From Mucilaginibacter sp. OK283 (lineage in GTDB: Bacteria > Bacteroidota > Bacteroidia > Sphingobacteriales > Sphingobacteriaceae): DNA of 64,000 nt. Both the position numbers and the translations under genes were made by a program. The notes under the pieces are model-generated. The model saw only the letters and a list, made by a program, of their open reading frames with translations. It was not told the origin of the DNA and did no database searches. Below, in pieces: positions 52,473 through 61,860 of this stretch; the first letter of the stretch is position 1, and the number at the start of each line of letters is the position of its first letter. Where the stretch lies: assembly GCF_900110415.1 (NCBI RefSeq), contig NZ_FODR01000013.1, positions 62,001 through 126,000 of the forward strand. Reading direction: 5' to 3'.

Positions 52473-53330
52473 ATGTCAAAAACAATTTTTATTACCGGAA
52501 CAAGTACAGGCTTTGGAAAACTCATTGCCATTACGCTGGCAAATGCAGGGCATTCGGTTATTGCAGGTATGCGTAACATGGCGAGCAAAAATGCCGCCGT
52601 CGCCCATGAGTTAAATAGTATTCCCAATATAGAAGTCGTGGAGATCGATATCACCAGCGACGATTCTGTTAAGCAAGCCTTTGAGCAGGTATTTTCTAAA
52701 TACGGCAAAATAGATGTGCTGGTAAACAATGCCGCTGTAAGTGGCTTCGGCTTATTGGAGGGTTATTCACTCAACCAGGTAAGGAATATGTTCGAGGTGA
52801 ACGTATACGGGGTATTACGCACTTACCAGGCCGTGTTGCCTGCCATGAGAAAAGAAAAGAACGGCCTGATCATCAACCTCACCTCGGGCGCAAGCGGCCA
52901 CACGTTGCCTTTTATGGTACCTTACCTGGCCTCCAAATTTGTGGTAGAAAGCATTACCGAAGGGGCGCAGGATGAACTATCCGACTTCGGCATTGAGAAC
53001 GTGAGCATCCAGCCTGGTGTTTATCCTACCGAAATGAATAACGGATCAAAAGCCGGCGTGCATGCCGACAGGCCCGAGATAGTGACAGCATACGGGGACG
53101 CTGCGACTGAAAGGTTCAACGCTTTGGGGACTGCCTTGTTCGGTAAAATGGAACAATTTAAAATGGACCCGCAAACCATTGCAAACGGTGTGCTGGAACT
53201 GGTGAATATGCCTAAAGGCACCCGTCCTTTACGGCTTCCGTTGGACGCGATAGCCAGGGGTACCGACAAAGAATTTATTGAGGCGCGTGCCGCTATCAAA
53301 GAGAAATGGTTAACTACTTACACCGCTTAA
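52473..53330 (+). CDS. short-chain dehydrogenase/reductase (SDR)
   Basis: A 285-residue NAD(P)-dependent oxidoreductase; ATG at 52473 begins MSKTIFITG, while an in-frame extension to 52377 is not coding-like. Classical SDR motifs are TGTSTGFG (8-15), NNAAVSG, the catalytic serine in LTSGASG and YLASK (Y-x-x-x-K). The oxidisable substrate is unknown. Its 3' end lies 11 bp before the NTF2-like gene start, so the two are a transcriptional pair. Confidence 0.9.
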   Translation: MSKTIFITGTSTGFGKLIAITLANAGHSVIAGMRNMASKNAAVAHELNSIPNIEVVEIDITSDDSVKQAFEQVFSKYGKIDVLVNNAAVSGFGLLEGYSLNQVRNMFEVNVYGVLRTYQAVLPAMRKEKNGLIINLTSGASGHTLPFMVPYLASKFVVESITEGAQDELSDFGIENVSIQPGVYPTEMNNGSKAGVHADRPEIVTAYGDAATERFNALGTALFGKMEQFKMDPQTIANGVLELVNMPKGTRPLRLPLDAIARGTDKEFIEARAAIKEKWLTTYTA

Positions 53331-53341
53331 TTTTTAAGAAA

Positions 53342-53746
53342 ATGAAAACTGCAAAAGAACTACTACTGGATTACTTAAACCATATAGGTGATCCGGAGTT
53401 CCAGATCGAACTATTTGCCGATGACGCTATTTTTGAATTGCCTTATTTGGCGAGTATCGGCCTGCCAGCCCGTTGGGAAGGCAGGGAGGTGTTACACAAA
53501 TTTCTGAGTAATCTTCCTAAGACCTTTCCAGGCTTTAAATTCAGCAATATTCAGATCCATATCGACACACCGGAGCAAGCGTTTGGTGAGTACGAAGCAA
53601 CCGCAATTATAGCCGCTAATGGCAACAATTACACCCAGCACTATATGGGCAGGGTAGTTGCTAAAAACGGAAAGATCCAATTGATCCGCGAAGCGCTAAA
53701 CATGGTTCCGGTAATTCGTGATATCAAAGGTATCAATATCTTCTGA
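53342..53746 (+). CDS. NTF2/SnoaL-like fold protein
   Basis: A 134-residue protein, ATG at 53342 (an upstream in-frame start at 53306 overlaps the SDR). The pattern FADDAIFELPYLASIGLPARWEGREVL followed by a beta-strand-rich half is typical of the SnoaL/NTF2 fold, small cone-shaped proteins that are isomerases, dehydratases or binding partners. It is encoded directly after the SDR and may act on the same substrate. Specific activity cannot be read. Confidence 0.8.
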   Translation: MKTAKELLLDYLNHIGDPEFQIELFADDAIFELPYLASIGLPARWEGREVLHKFLSNLPKTFPGFKFSNIQIHIDTPEQAFGEYEATAIIAANGNNYTQHYMGRVVAKNGKIQLIREALNMVPVIRDIKGINIF

Positions 53747-53892
53747 TCGGTAACCAAGAGACCTCATATCCATAATGATGAGGTCTCTTAGTTTATTCAA
53801 TCCCGAACGCCACAACAAAATAATTTGGACGCCACAACAAAATAGATCATCCAAGTAACCGCCATGTTTGCACTGTTAATTTTAATTAAGAT

Positions 53893-54930
53893 ATGAAACA
53901 GCAAAAAGAAACTGTGTTAGTTACCGGAGGAAGTGGCTTTTTGGCCAACTACTGTATTCTCCAACTACTCGCCGAAGGATACGCAGTAAAAACTACTATC
54001 AGGCGGCTGGATAAAAAAATGGCTGTTATAAATCAGCTACAGGCCGGCGGCTTACAACATCCGGACCGGCTTTATTTCATCGCGGCAGACCTGACCAAAG
54101 ACGAAAACTGGCACGAGGCAGTTGCCGGATGTACCTATATTTTACATGTGGCTTCGCCTTTTCCAGGTAATGCATCCAAGAACGAGAATGAACTGATCAT
54201 GCCTGCAAAGGACGGTACTCTGCGGGTGTTGTGTGCTGCGCATTCGGCAGGTGTTAAACGGGTGGTGCTAACTTCATCCTTCGCTGCTGTAGGGTACAGC
54301 ATTAACCCGAGGGGCCATGTCTTTACTGAAGCGGACTGGACCGATGCGAATGCCAAACTACCGGCCTATATCAAGTCAAAAGCAGTGGCAGAAAAAGCGG
54401 CCTGGGATTTCGTTACCGGTACAGACGGCAAAATGGAATTGACCGTTATCAATCCGGTGGGCATATTCGGGCCGGTACTGGGTGAGGATTTTTCCAGCTC
54501 CATTCACATCATCCGCCGCATGATGACGGGCGAAATGCCAGCCATCCCGGATGTTTATACTAACCTTGCAGACGTGCGGGACGTGGCTGACCTGCATATC
54601 CGCGCCATGCTTGCGTCTGAGGCGGCGGGCCAACGATTTCTGGCACTCAGCGGTCCCGTTATGAGCTTTACAGAGATAGCACATACCATTAAAACGAGTG
54701 TTGCCGAAGTATCGGAGCGCGTATCCATTAAAGCTGCGCCAAGTTGGTTGTTACGCGTCCTTTCGCTATTGAAGCCGGAACTTAAGCAAGTTATCCCTAA
54801 TTTAGGGGTAGTTCGGAATGCGGCGAATGGAAAAGCTAAAAGAATTTTGGGCTGGAAACCACGCTCCAACCAGGAGATCATCATCGATACAGCAAAAAGC
54901 CTGCTGGAGCGCGGCATTGTAAAAGTTTGA
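53893..54930 (+). CDS. NAD-dependent epimerase / dihydroflavonol reductase-like
   Basis: A 345-residue extended SDR. The nucleotide-binding motif TGGSGFLANYC opens the protein (10-20), and YIKSK (Y-x-x-x-K) plus IYNPVGIFGPVL-like INPVGIFGPVL mark the dihydroflavonol-4-reductase/aldehyde reductase branch. It probably reduces a carbonyl using NADPH. It is separate from the SDR pair upstream (147 bp gap) and is followed 49 bp later by an AraC regulator on the same strand, which may be co-transcribed. Confidence 0.88.
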   Translation: MKQQKETVLVTGGSGFLANYCILQLLAEGYAVKTTIRRLDKKMAVINQLQAGGLQHPDRLYFIAADLTKDENWHEAVAGCTYILHVASPFPGNASKNENELIMPAKDGTLRVLCAAHSAGVKRVVLTSSFAAVGYSINPRGHVFTEADWTDANAKLPAYIKSKAVAEKAAWDFVTGTDGKMELTVINPVGIFGPVLGEDFSSSIHIIRRMMTGEMPAIPDVYTNLADVRDVADLHIRAMLASEAAGQRFLALSGPVMSFTEIAHTIKTSVAEVSERVSIKAAPSWLLRVLSLLKPELKQVIPNLGVVRNAANGKAKRILGWKPRSNQEIIIDTAKSLLERGIVKV

Positions 54931-54979
54931 AGCGAAAAAGAAAGATAAAGTACGCAGCGTATTTAAAACCTTTGATATA

Positions 54980-55786
54980 ATGGAAGCCAATGCTGAACTA
55001 CCCGGAATCCTGATCTCGTGTTATTACCATAAAACCGTAAAAGGCGAGAATATCATCCGCCATCACGCTTTTGCTTATCAGCTTTCAGGAAAACTGATCG
55101 TTCGGGGCGAGCAGGAAACCGTGATTTTTGAACCGGGAGACTTCCGGTTCAACGTGCGTAACCAGTTAGCCAGGTTTATTAAACAGCCGGAACAGGGAGA
55201 AGCTTTCCGCTCATTGTCGCTCCAGTTCGATGAAGAAGTACTGCGCGAATTCGCTGCCGAACATCGCCTGGTACCGGAAAATAAGCCAAACACCCCTCCT
55301 TCGTTTAAACTTAAAAAACATCCGCTGCTGCAAAACTTCATGAATGCCTTACAGCAATCATTACCTTATTTTGAAGCCGGCAACCGGGAATTGGTTAAAC
55401 TGAAACTAAAAGAAGCACTGGTTATATTACTAAAGGTGCAGCCCGAACTTAAAGACCTACTTTTCGATTTCGACCCTCCCGGAAAGATCAATCTGAAAGC
55501 ATTTATGGAACAGAATTTCAGGTATAACCTAAGCATTGCACGTTTGGCTTTCCTATGCGGACGCAGCATTTCGGGCTTTAAAAGAGACTTCTTTAATGCA
55601 TATAATACAACACCCGCTAAGTGGCTACAGGCTAAACGCCTGGAAGAAGCTTATTATTTGCTAAAGCAGAAGCAAATAAGGCCCACGGATGTGTGTACGG
55701 AGGTCGGGCTCGAAAATCTGTCGCATTTTTCATTCATATTCAAAAAGCACTTTGGTTGTACGCCGGCACAGATATTCAAATCGTAA
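54980..55786 (+). CDS. AraC family transcriptional regulator
   Basis: A 268-residue regulator with an N-terminal cupin-like ligand domain and two C-terminal AraC helix-turn-helix motifs (about 170-265; LAFLCGRSISGFKRDFFNAYNTTPAKWL and DVCTEVGLENLSHFSFIFKKHFGCTPAQ). It belongs to the branch often placed next to short-chain reductases, and presumably regulates the preceding reductase gene. ATG at 54980, 49 bp after the epimerase stop codon. Confidence 0.92.
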   Translation: MEANAELPGILISCYYHKTVKGENIIRHHAFAYQLSGKLIVRGEQETVIFEPGDFRFNVRNQLARFIKQPEQGEAFRSLSLQFDEEVLREFAAEHRLVPENKPNTPPSFKLKKHPLLQNFMNALQQSLPYFEAGNRELVKLKLKEALVILLKVQPELKDLLFDFDPPGKINLKAFMEQNFRYNLSIARLAFLCGRSISGFKRDFFNAYNTTPAKWLQAKRLEEAYYLLKQKQIRPTDVCTEVGLENLSHFSFIFKKHFGCTPAQIFKS

Positions 55787-55977
55787 ATGCAAAATCTTCA
55801 CTTCGATAGTCGCTGTTAATACTGATTTAGGACGCAATAACTTTGTATCGCATTTTACGTCGAGTTCAACAAAGTTTTATGGAAATGCTGGGTTATTTAG
55901 ATATATTCAATGACAAGATTACTTTAATAGGCTATCGCTAAAAATTTAATCCTCGTAAAGTCTGAATATACTATACT

Positions 55978-56007
55978 AAAAAGCCTTCAGAAATTATCTG
56001 AAGGCTT
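55978..56007 (-). terminator. terminator downstream of tRNA-Phe
   Basis: On the minus strand AGCCTTCAGA and TCTGAAGGCT form a 10 bp stem with a 6-nt loop, followed by five T. It is the end of the tRNA-Phe transcript, 56 bp downstream, and could also terminate the AraC transcript on the plus strand. Confidence 0.8.
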
Positions 56008-56062
56008 CTGTGAGAATTTGTTGAACAATTTCACACTATTATAACACAGTGTTATTTTTCTG

Positions 56063-56135
56063 TGGTATCAGCTGGGATCGAACCAGCGACACAAGGATTT
56101 TCAGTCCTTTGCTCTACCGACTGAGCTATGATACC
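56063..56135 (-). tRNA. tRNA-Phe (anticodon GAA)
   Basis: A 73-nt cloverleaf on the minus strand: acceptor stem GGTATCA/TGATACC, D stem GCTC/GAGC, anticodon stem AAGGA/TCCTT with loop CTGAAAA (anticodon GAA), and T stem GCTGG/CCAGC with loop TTCGATC. Discriminator base A; the CCA end is not encoded (the next bases are CA). A -7-type promoter box is just upstream and a terminator downstream, so it is transcribed alone. Confidence 0.98.
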
Positions 56136-56150
56136 TCCTTTTGGGGAGTG

Positions 56151-56158
56151 CAAATGTA
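56151..56158 (-). promoter_or_regulatory. -7 promoter box of tRNA-Phe
   Basis: TACATTTG (56158-56151, minus strand) is a perfect -7 element 16 bp before the tRNA 5' end. No TTG at the -33 position is evident, so the upstream element is weak. Confidence 0.65.
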
Positions 56159-56426
56159 GCTTTTTTTTTGTGTTTGAGAATTATTTTTTGAAAATAGTTT
56201 AAAAAAAGCGCTCAACATACTGTAACAAAGGGTATTATTTTTACTACGATACCACTACCCTTACTAATTACCTTAATTACCATTTATCTTTTTGTTTAGC
56301 CAGTATTCCCACTGATATAAAAACATTGTATAAAATCAATCTAACTACATCAGTTTGCATAGGTTTTGTATATTTAGGTGTTTAAAACATTTATAAACCT
56401 GGCTATCAAGGCCTAAAACCAATGTT

Positions 56427-56792
56427 ATGATGACAACTAAACCAGCCTCTATCGATGAATATATTGCAGCCTTCCCCCATGATGTTCAGCAAATACTGCA
56501 ACAGGTACGTGCTACCATCAGGGAAGCGGCGCCCGAAGCCAAAGAAAAGATAAGCTATGCAATGCCTGCCTTTACCCTCCATGGCAACCTTATTTACTTT
56601 GCAGGCTATAAAAACCATATTGGGCTTTACCCTACGCCCGGCGGGATAGATGAATTTAAAGAAGAACTATCCAACTACAAAGGCGCCAAAGGATCGGTTC
56701 AATTCCCCCTGGATAAACCAATGCCTTTAGATTTGATAACCAGGATCACCAAATTCCTGGTAAAGCGGAACCTGGAAAAAGCAAAAAAGTAA
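56427..56792 (+). CDS. DUF1801 family protein (YdhG-like)
   Basis: A 121-residue single-domain DUF1801 protein (blocks SIDEYIAAFPHDVQQILQQVRATI, KISYAMPAF and the C-terminal PLDLITRITKFLVKRN). The family, also called iron-chaperone-like or YdhG, is small and soluble with unclear function. It shares its fold with the N-terminal half of the protein at 26278-26889. It starts ATGATG; either could be used. Single gene between tRNA-Phe and a lipoprotein. Confidence 0.88.
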   Translation: MMTTKPASIDEYIAAFPHDVQQILQQVRATIREAAPEAKEKISYAMPAFTLHGNLIYFAGYKNHIGLYPTPGGIDEFKEELSNYKGAKGSVQFPLDKPMPLDLITRITKFLVKRNLEKAKK

Positions 56793-56949
56793 ACCTTTTT
56801 GCTTAAATAATTCATATTGCCGCAGGGGTTAATACATTGTATCACATACAAAAGGCCGGTAAACCCTTTCAAATGTTTGAACTGCATAGTCTTCGTGAAC
56901 AACGTTGTAAAAATAAAACTGAGTAAAATCGTGTTATCTTTGTAACGCT

Positions 56950-57648
56950 ATGAAAAATCTATCTTTTTATATTTTGTCTGTTGCCCTCTTCGCATCCGCC
57001 TGCACAAAAAAAGACGTTGCCTGGTTCAGCATATCCAAAGTAACTAAATCAGACACGGCCAGTAAGGTTATCGTTAATATCAAAACCCGACTGACGAAAG
57101 AACAACTGCTTGGCATCGCCGGAAAAATAAAATCAGACAGTGCAGCTTTGCCTAACCTGCAACTATGTTATATGCTGCCCGGTCATAATGATAAAAATAC
57201 CGGATCGAACAATTTTTACGCCATTGCCAAATATCCCAGTGCCCAAACGGCAACTATGCAGGATACTTTAAAAGATTCGGAAGGCAACGTTGTAAGGCTG
57301 AAAATAACCGGCGTATCTGCACAGATGGCCCAAAAAATGGTTAATTTTCATCCAAAGGAATTAAAAGACCAAAACTTTTTCGGGCACTTTATTGATGATA
57401 ACAACCATACCGTCATTATTCCCTTCAGGGATTTAACCGATCCAAAGAAGGAGTATTATATACTGGAATTGGATACAACAGGCAAAGTGGTATCTGCAAC
57501 AATCCCAACTGTGGTTACTAAGGATGGTATCGAAAAATGGTTTGTGACTGATCGTGGAGATTATATCACCATAAAAGATAGCATACTTACCCAATACTCT
57601 ATTGATGATTTAGGCATTCCTTACAATAGTATTAAATCGGGCTTATAA
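56950..57648 (+). CDS. hypothetical lipoprotein
   Basis: A 232-residue protein with a lipoprotein signal (lipobox FASAC, Cys18), so it is anchored to a membrane. The rest is mixed alpha/beta with no family I recognise. A -7-like TATCTTTG at 56935-56942 lies only 8 bp before the ATG, so the mRNA may be nearly leaderless. Confidence 0.7.
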   Translation: MKNLSFYILSVALFASACTKKDVAWFSISKVTKSDTASKVIVNIKTRLTKEQLLGIAGKIKSDSAALPNLQLCYMLPGHNDKNTGSNNFYAIAKYPSAQTATMQDTLKDSEGNVVRLKITGVSAQMAQKMVNFHPKELKDQNFFGHFIDDNNHTVIIPFRDLTDPKKEYYILELDTTGKVVSATIPTVVTKDGIEKWFVTDRGDYITIKDSILTQYSIDDLGIPYNSIKSGL

Positions 57649-57768
57649 ATAATATACGTAATCAGTTTATACCTTTTAACTAAAAACTAAGTTAAAAAAG
57701 GATAATTTTTTCCTTTTCCTAATTTATACCAATATATTTATAGTGTTTAAAACATTATAAATATATCT

Positions 57769-59148
57769 ATGAACCAAAATCTTATTAAAACCTTAACACT
57801 GAGTGTTATCGGGGTTTTTAGCTTTTGCCTTGCAATTGCCCAGCCCCGGCTGCCGGAAGGCTACTTCTGGAAAAAGCTTCCAAACGGACTGGAAGTTGTT
57901 GTTATTGAAAACAGCAAAGTGCCTTTGGCTACCATTGAAATTGCCGTAAAAAACGGTGCTTATACCGAGGGCCCCGAATTCAGCGGCCTGTCGCACATGT
58001 TCGAGCATATGTTTTTTAAAGCCAACAAAGATTATCCAGACCAGGCATCATTTCTGAAACGTACGCAAGAACTTGGCGCCATATGGAATGGCACTACCGA
58101 TGTAGAGCGCGTAAACTATTTTTTTACTTTTGACAGGGATAGCCTTAGCGCTGGTTTAAAATTCATGAACGCAGCCATCCGCTTTCCTATTTACCGCGAG
58201 GAGGATATGAAAAAGGAACGTCCTGTTGTGGACGGCGAGTTTCAGCGTGCCGAAAGCGATCCGGGTTTCCAGTTATGGTACGGTATCCAGCAAAAGTTAT
58301 GGGGCGACCTCATCACCCGTAAAAATCCAATCGGTATTCACGAAGTGATTAACACCGCTACGCCCGAGAAAATGATGGTCATCAAAAACAAATATTATTT
58401 CCCTAACAACAGCTTGCTTACTATTTGCGGCGACGTAAAACATGATGCAGCTTTTGCCATGGCCGAAAAAATATTTGGCGATTGGGAAAGCAGTGGTTTC
58501 AACCCGCACGAAAAATATCCTATCCCGGCATTTAAGCCATTAACCCAAAAAGAATATTTTATTAAAGAAACCACCATAGCGCAAACACCATCAATGCAAA
58601 TTTCATGGCAGGGGCCGTCATACCTTACCGATTCGGCGTCTACCGTGGCTGCGGATTTGTTTGGCACTATTGTGGGTTTAAACTCGTCGAAACTACAGCA
58701 GGCTTTGGTTGATAAAGGGCTGGCAAGCAGCGTATATGTAAGCTACACAACCAGCAAATACGTTGGGCCTATTGATATGGGTATTGAGCCGAACCCAACC
58801 AAACTTAAAGAATGCTATGACGAGGTAATAAACCAGATAAGCCTATGGGCAAAGGATGATTACTACACCGATGAGCAACTGAAAGACGCAAAAGCTATAT
58901 TATTGCGTAACAGCATTCACCGTAAAGAAAAGCCATCAACCCTGGCCAGCCAGTTGAGTTACCAATGGTGTAGCACATCGCTCAATTTTGCTACCGACCT
59001 TGATAGTAATTACCAGAAAGTAACCCGTGCCGATATCAAAAAATTTGTGGATACCTATATCATCGGTAAACCATACGCGGCAGGCTTGATTATATCGCCC
59101 GATTTGAGTAAACAACTGAATGCAGCTTCATTTTTTGTAGCTAAGTAA
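57769..59148 (+). CDS. M16 family metallopeptidase, catalytic subunit
   Basis: A 459-residue exported peptidase (signal 1-24, ending AIAQ). The inverted zinc motif HxxEH is intact (H76, E79, H80 in SHMFEHMFFK), with the distal glutamate in VVDGEFQRAE (E157). The C-terminal half is the M16 inactive-like repeat. Such proteins pair with a partner lacking the zinc motif to form a clam-shell chamber that degrades peptides in the periplasm; the next gene encodes that partner 16 bp downstream. Confidence 0.92.
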   Translation: MNQNLIKTLTLSVIGVFSFCLAIAQPRLPEGYFWKKLPNGLEVVVIENSKVPLATIEIAVKNGAYTEGPEFSGLSHMFEHMFFKANKDYPDQASFLKRTQELGAIWNGTTDVERVNYFFTFDRDSLSAGLKFMNAAIRFPIYREEDMKKERPVVDGEFQRAESDPGFQLWYGIQQKLWGDLITRKNPIGIHEVINTATPEKMMVIKNKYYFPNNSLLTICGDVKHDAAFAMAEKIFGDWESSGFNPHEKYPIPAFKPLTQKEYFIKETTIAQTPSMQISWQGPSYLTDSASTVAADLFGTIVGLNSSKLQQALVDKGLASSVYVSYTTSKYVGPIDMGIEPNPTKLKECYDEVINQISLWAKDDYYTDEQLKDAKAILLRNSIHRKEKPSTLASQLSYQWCSTSLNFATDLDSNYQKVTRADIKKFVDTYIIGKPYAAGLIISPDLSKQLNAASFFVAK

Positions 59149-59164
59149 TTTAAAAGATCTTATC

Positions 59165-60502
59165 ATGATGAAGAAATATATGTTGGGCCTGCTGATTATA
59201 GCGGCGATAGGAAATATAAAAACAGTACAGGCACAAAAAGCAGCTTACGAAACCTCGGTTGATGGCGTTAAGGTAATTGTACAGCCAAGCGGCAACGATA
59301 TTGTAGAGATACAAACTATTATTAAAGGCGGCGTACAAAACTACTCTGCCGAGAAAATGGGTATCGAATCGATGGCGATGAACGCGCTTACCGAGTGCGG
59401 TACCGTTAAACACGATAAAAACGCATTTAAAGATATATTGGATAAAGTAAGCGCTACAGTTTATGGTTATAGTAACAAAAACTATTCGGTAGTACGCATG
59501 AATTGTATTAAAAGCGATTTAGACGTGGTTTGGCCGCTATATGTTGAGGCCATGACCCAACCGCGTTTTGACGCCAAGGAGTTTGCCCGTATTAAACAGG
59601 ACGCCATTACTAATTTAAAAAGCCTTGACTCCAGGCCGGACAATGCCATTGATAAGTTTGCCGATAAAGTTGCATTTGCAAACCGCGACTATGCCAAAGA
59701 CCCGATGGGAACAGTAGACATACTGACCAAATTAACGCCCGAAGAAACCAAAGCTTATTATACGTCCATCTTCACCAAATCGCGCTTACTGATAGTTGTT
59801 GTGGCCGATCTTGATCAGGCTACTATCGAGGCCAAAGTAAAAGCGATGTTGGATGGTGTTAAAAAAGGCCCTTCATTTGCGTTTAAAAAAGCATCATTTA
59901 AGGTTTACAAAAACAGCATTAATGTGGAGCAGCGCGATTTAGCCACCAACTATGTTGAAGGTATCACGAGCGGCCCCATACCGGGTACCGAAGATTTTGA
60001 CGCCTTTAACGTAGCTATGCGGATCTTCGCTAACCGCCATTTTTTAGATGTGCGTACCAATAATGGTTTATCATATGCACCGCAGGCCTGGTTTAGCGTT
60101 GGGCAAACATCAACCGCACGTTTTTCGGTATCAACCACGCAGCCAGATAAATATATAGCCGTGTTTGATAAGCTGGTTGATAAAGTAAAAACAGAAGGCT
60201 TTAAACCCGAAGAAGTAGCCAACATGAAGGTTACCTACCTAACCGGTTTTTATTATAAAAACGAAACCAATAGCGCACAGGCATCATCTATCGCATCAAA
60301 CGAAGTGTTATTTGATAACTGGAAACGCTCATTAACTTTGGTTGATGATGTTAAAAAATTAACTGTTGAGCAGGTTAACAACGCCTTTAAAACCTACATC
60401 AACAATATTGTGTGGGTATACCAGGGCGACCCTAAAAAAGTAAACCAGGTTTTATACATCAACGGAACCCTGAACAAAGGCGAAAACGGTGTCAATCACT
60501 AA
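59165..60502 (+). CDS. M16 family peptidase-like protein, non-catalytic partner
   Basis: A 445-residue exported protein (signal 1-23, ending VQAQ) with the M16 fold but without the HxxEH motif: at the equivalent place it reads GIESMAMNALTECG (66-79). It therefore cannot bind zinc in that site and should act as the substrate-binding half of a heterodimer with the preceding protein. The C-terminal half has the typical GPIPGTEDFDAFNVAMRIF region. It starts 16 bp after the first gene stops; the same operon is expected. Followed by a terminator. Confidence 0.92.
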   Translation: MMKKYMLGLLIIAAIGNIKTVQAQKAAYETSVDGVKVIVQPSGNDIVEIQTIIKGGVQNYSAEKMGIESMAMNALTECGTVKHDKNAFKDILDKVSATVYGYSNKNYSVVRMNCIKSDLDVVWPLYVEAMTQPRFDAKEFARIKQDAITNLKSLDSRPDNAIDKFADKVAFANRDYAKDPMGTVDILTKLTPEETKAYYTSIFTKSRLLIVVVADLDQATIEAKVKAMLDGVKKGPSFAFKKASFKVYKNSINVEQRDLATNYVEGITSGPIPGTEDFDAFNVAMRIFANRHFLDVRTNNGLSYAPQAWFSVGQTSTARFSVSTTQPDKYIAVFDKLVDKVKTEGFKPEEVANMKVTYLTGFYYKNETNSAQASSIASNEVLFDNWKRSLTLVDDVKKLTVEQVNNAFKTYINNIVWVYQGDPKKVNQVLYINGTLNKGENGVNH

Positions 60503-60517
60503 TTTAAGTCAAAATTA

Positions 60518-60564
60518 AAAAATCAAAAGTCAAAATTGCATAGCGGTTTTGGCTTTTGATTTTT
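60518..60564 (+). terminator. terminator of the M16 operon
   Basis: AAAAATCAAAAGTCAAAA (60518-60535) pairs with TTTTGGCTTTTGATTTTT (60547-60564) with one G-T mispair and an 11-nt loop; it ends in a T run. Confidence 0.75.
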
Positions 60565-60612
60565 ATAGCCTCCATTATATTGACCGCTTTGCTTCCTTTT
60601 TTGAATTTTTAC

Positions 60613-61710
60613 TTACTTCACAGGTAGAATAACTTTTTTCCTCCTCTTCCATATATCGCCTTTATGGCGGGTGGGTACGGTGTCACCAAGTAGTTTGCCC
60701 CATGGTTTAAGGCCGTCTATCCGGTCGAAAATGATTTTCAACACGGCCAGGAACGGAATGGACAAGAACATGCCAGATAGTCCCCATAGCATATTACCCA
60801 AAAATACTACGATTATGGACATGAGCGCGTTGATTTGAACCTTTGATGATACGATATTTGGTACCAGGATATTGTTATCAATGAACTGGATTACCAGGTA
60901 GGCCCCAATTACGCCCAATTGTGTCGAGTAGCCATCTTTGGTAACTGTAGCCATCAATACAGGCAAGGCTATGGCAATAATGCCGCCCAAATAGGGCACC
61001 AGGTTAAGGATAGCGCCGATAACGCCAATCAGGATGCCATACTTTACACCAAGCAATATAAGCGCCAGCGAATTCAGCGCCGCCACAATTATCATCTCAA
61101 TTAACAAACCTATGATATAACTTTGCACAGCGGCTTTGGTTTCCTGCAATACATCGGCTACGCGTTTGGAGTTCTCCTCAGAAAACACTTCGTAAAAAAA
61201 GTTGAGCAGTAAAGTTTTATAATAAAGTACCAGGAAAACATAAACCGGTATAATAAATATCAACCCAAATATACCTAATACCGAACCCAGGGTACTACCC
61301 AATAGCGATTGGCTGTTATTCATTGCCTCTTTAATGAGCAAATTTTGTTTTTGTATGGGGTAACCAAACGTTGTTGCCACCCATGATTGCGCCGAGGCCG
61401 AGATAGTTGCAAATTTTTGCTTCAGCACGGGCAGCGAATCGCCAAACTGGATTATTTGGGTAGATAGAAAATAAAACAACCCCGCTATTGCTATGGATGC
61501 CAACAACAAGGTAATGGAAATAGCTAATGCTTTAGGCACCTTTTTCTTTTCCAGCCAATTGCAAACCGGGTTCAACAAAATGGCGATAAATAAGGAGTAT
61601 GCTACGGGTACAAAAACATCGGCCAGCTGGTAAAATATGTAAACCAATAAAATGAGCCCGAACATGATAACGGTGCTCTTAAGATAAAACGGGTATTCTT
61701 TGGCAGGCAT
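60613..61710 (-). CDS. AI-2E family transporter (YdiK/TqsA-like permease)
   Basis: A 365-residue inner-membrane protein with about eight transmembrane helices and the AI-2E family pattern: PVAYSLFIAILLNPVCNWLEKKKVPKALA near the N-terminus, then LLIEMIIVAALNSLALILLGVKYGILIG and the conserved IPYLGG-type NLVPYLGGIIAI loop, and FIDNNILVPNIVSSKVQINALMSI near the C-terminus. The family exports small molecules in some cases and acts as a cation antiporter in others. Single gene, divergent from nothing close by, with no clear regulation visible. Confidence 0.9.
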   Translation of the reverse strand: MPAKEYPFYLKSTVIMFGLILLVYIFYQLADVFVPVAYSLFIAILLNPVCNWLEKKKVPKALAISITLLLASIAIAGLFYFLSTQIIQFGDSLPVLKQKFATISASAQSWVATTFGYPIQKQNLLIKEAMNNSQSLLGSTLGSVLGIFGLIFIIPVYVFLVLYYKTLLLNFFYEVFSEENSKRVADVLQETKAAVQSYIIGLLIEMIIVAALNSLALILLGVKYGILIGVIGAILNLVPYLGGIIAIALPVLMATVTKDGYSTQLGVIGAYLVIQFIDNNILVPNIVSSKVQINALMSIIVVFLGNMLWGLSGMFLSIPFLAVLKIIFDRIDGLKPWGKLLGDTVPTRHKGDIWKRRKKVILPVK

Positions 61711-61791
61711 AAAACAAGGTAATAAAGTATTACCAATTAATGGGTTAAACGCCCAATTGTTTTACGGATATTAAATGTTTATGCATTTAAA

Positions 61792-61833
61792 ATAAAAATG
61801 TCATTGCCTTTGGTCTAACAAAAGCAATGACAT
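61792..61833 (-). terminator. terminator of the GH2 gene
   Basis: On the minus strand ATGTCATTGC and GCAATGACAT form a perfect 10 bp stem, with more pairing inside, followed by TTTTTATTTT. It lies 28 bp after the GH2 stop. Confidence 0.85.
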
Positions 61834-61860
61834 ATCGGTATTTCTCTAGATTTCGGTTGG

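Noticed and set aside
55835..55940. A short frame ending ...LGYLDIFNDKITLIGYR after the AraC gene, which looked like a transposase tail.
   Set aside because: About 30 codons, bounded by stops, and I could not match it to any transposase family.
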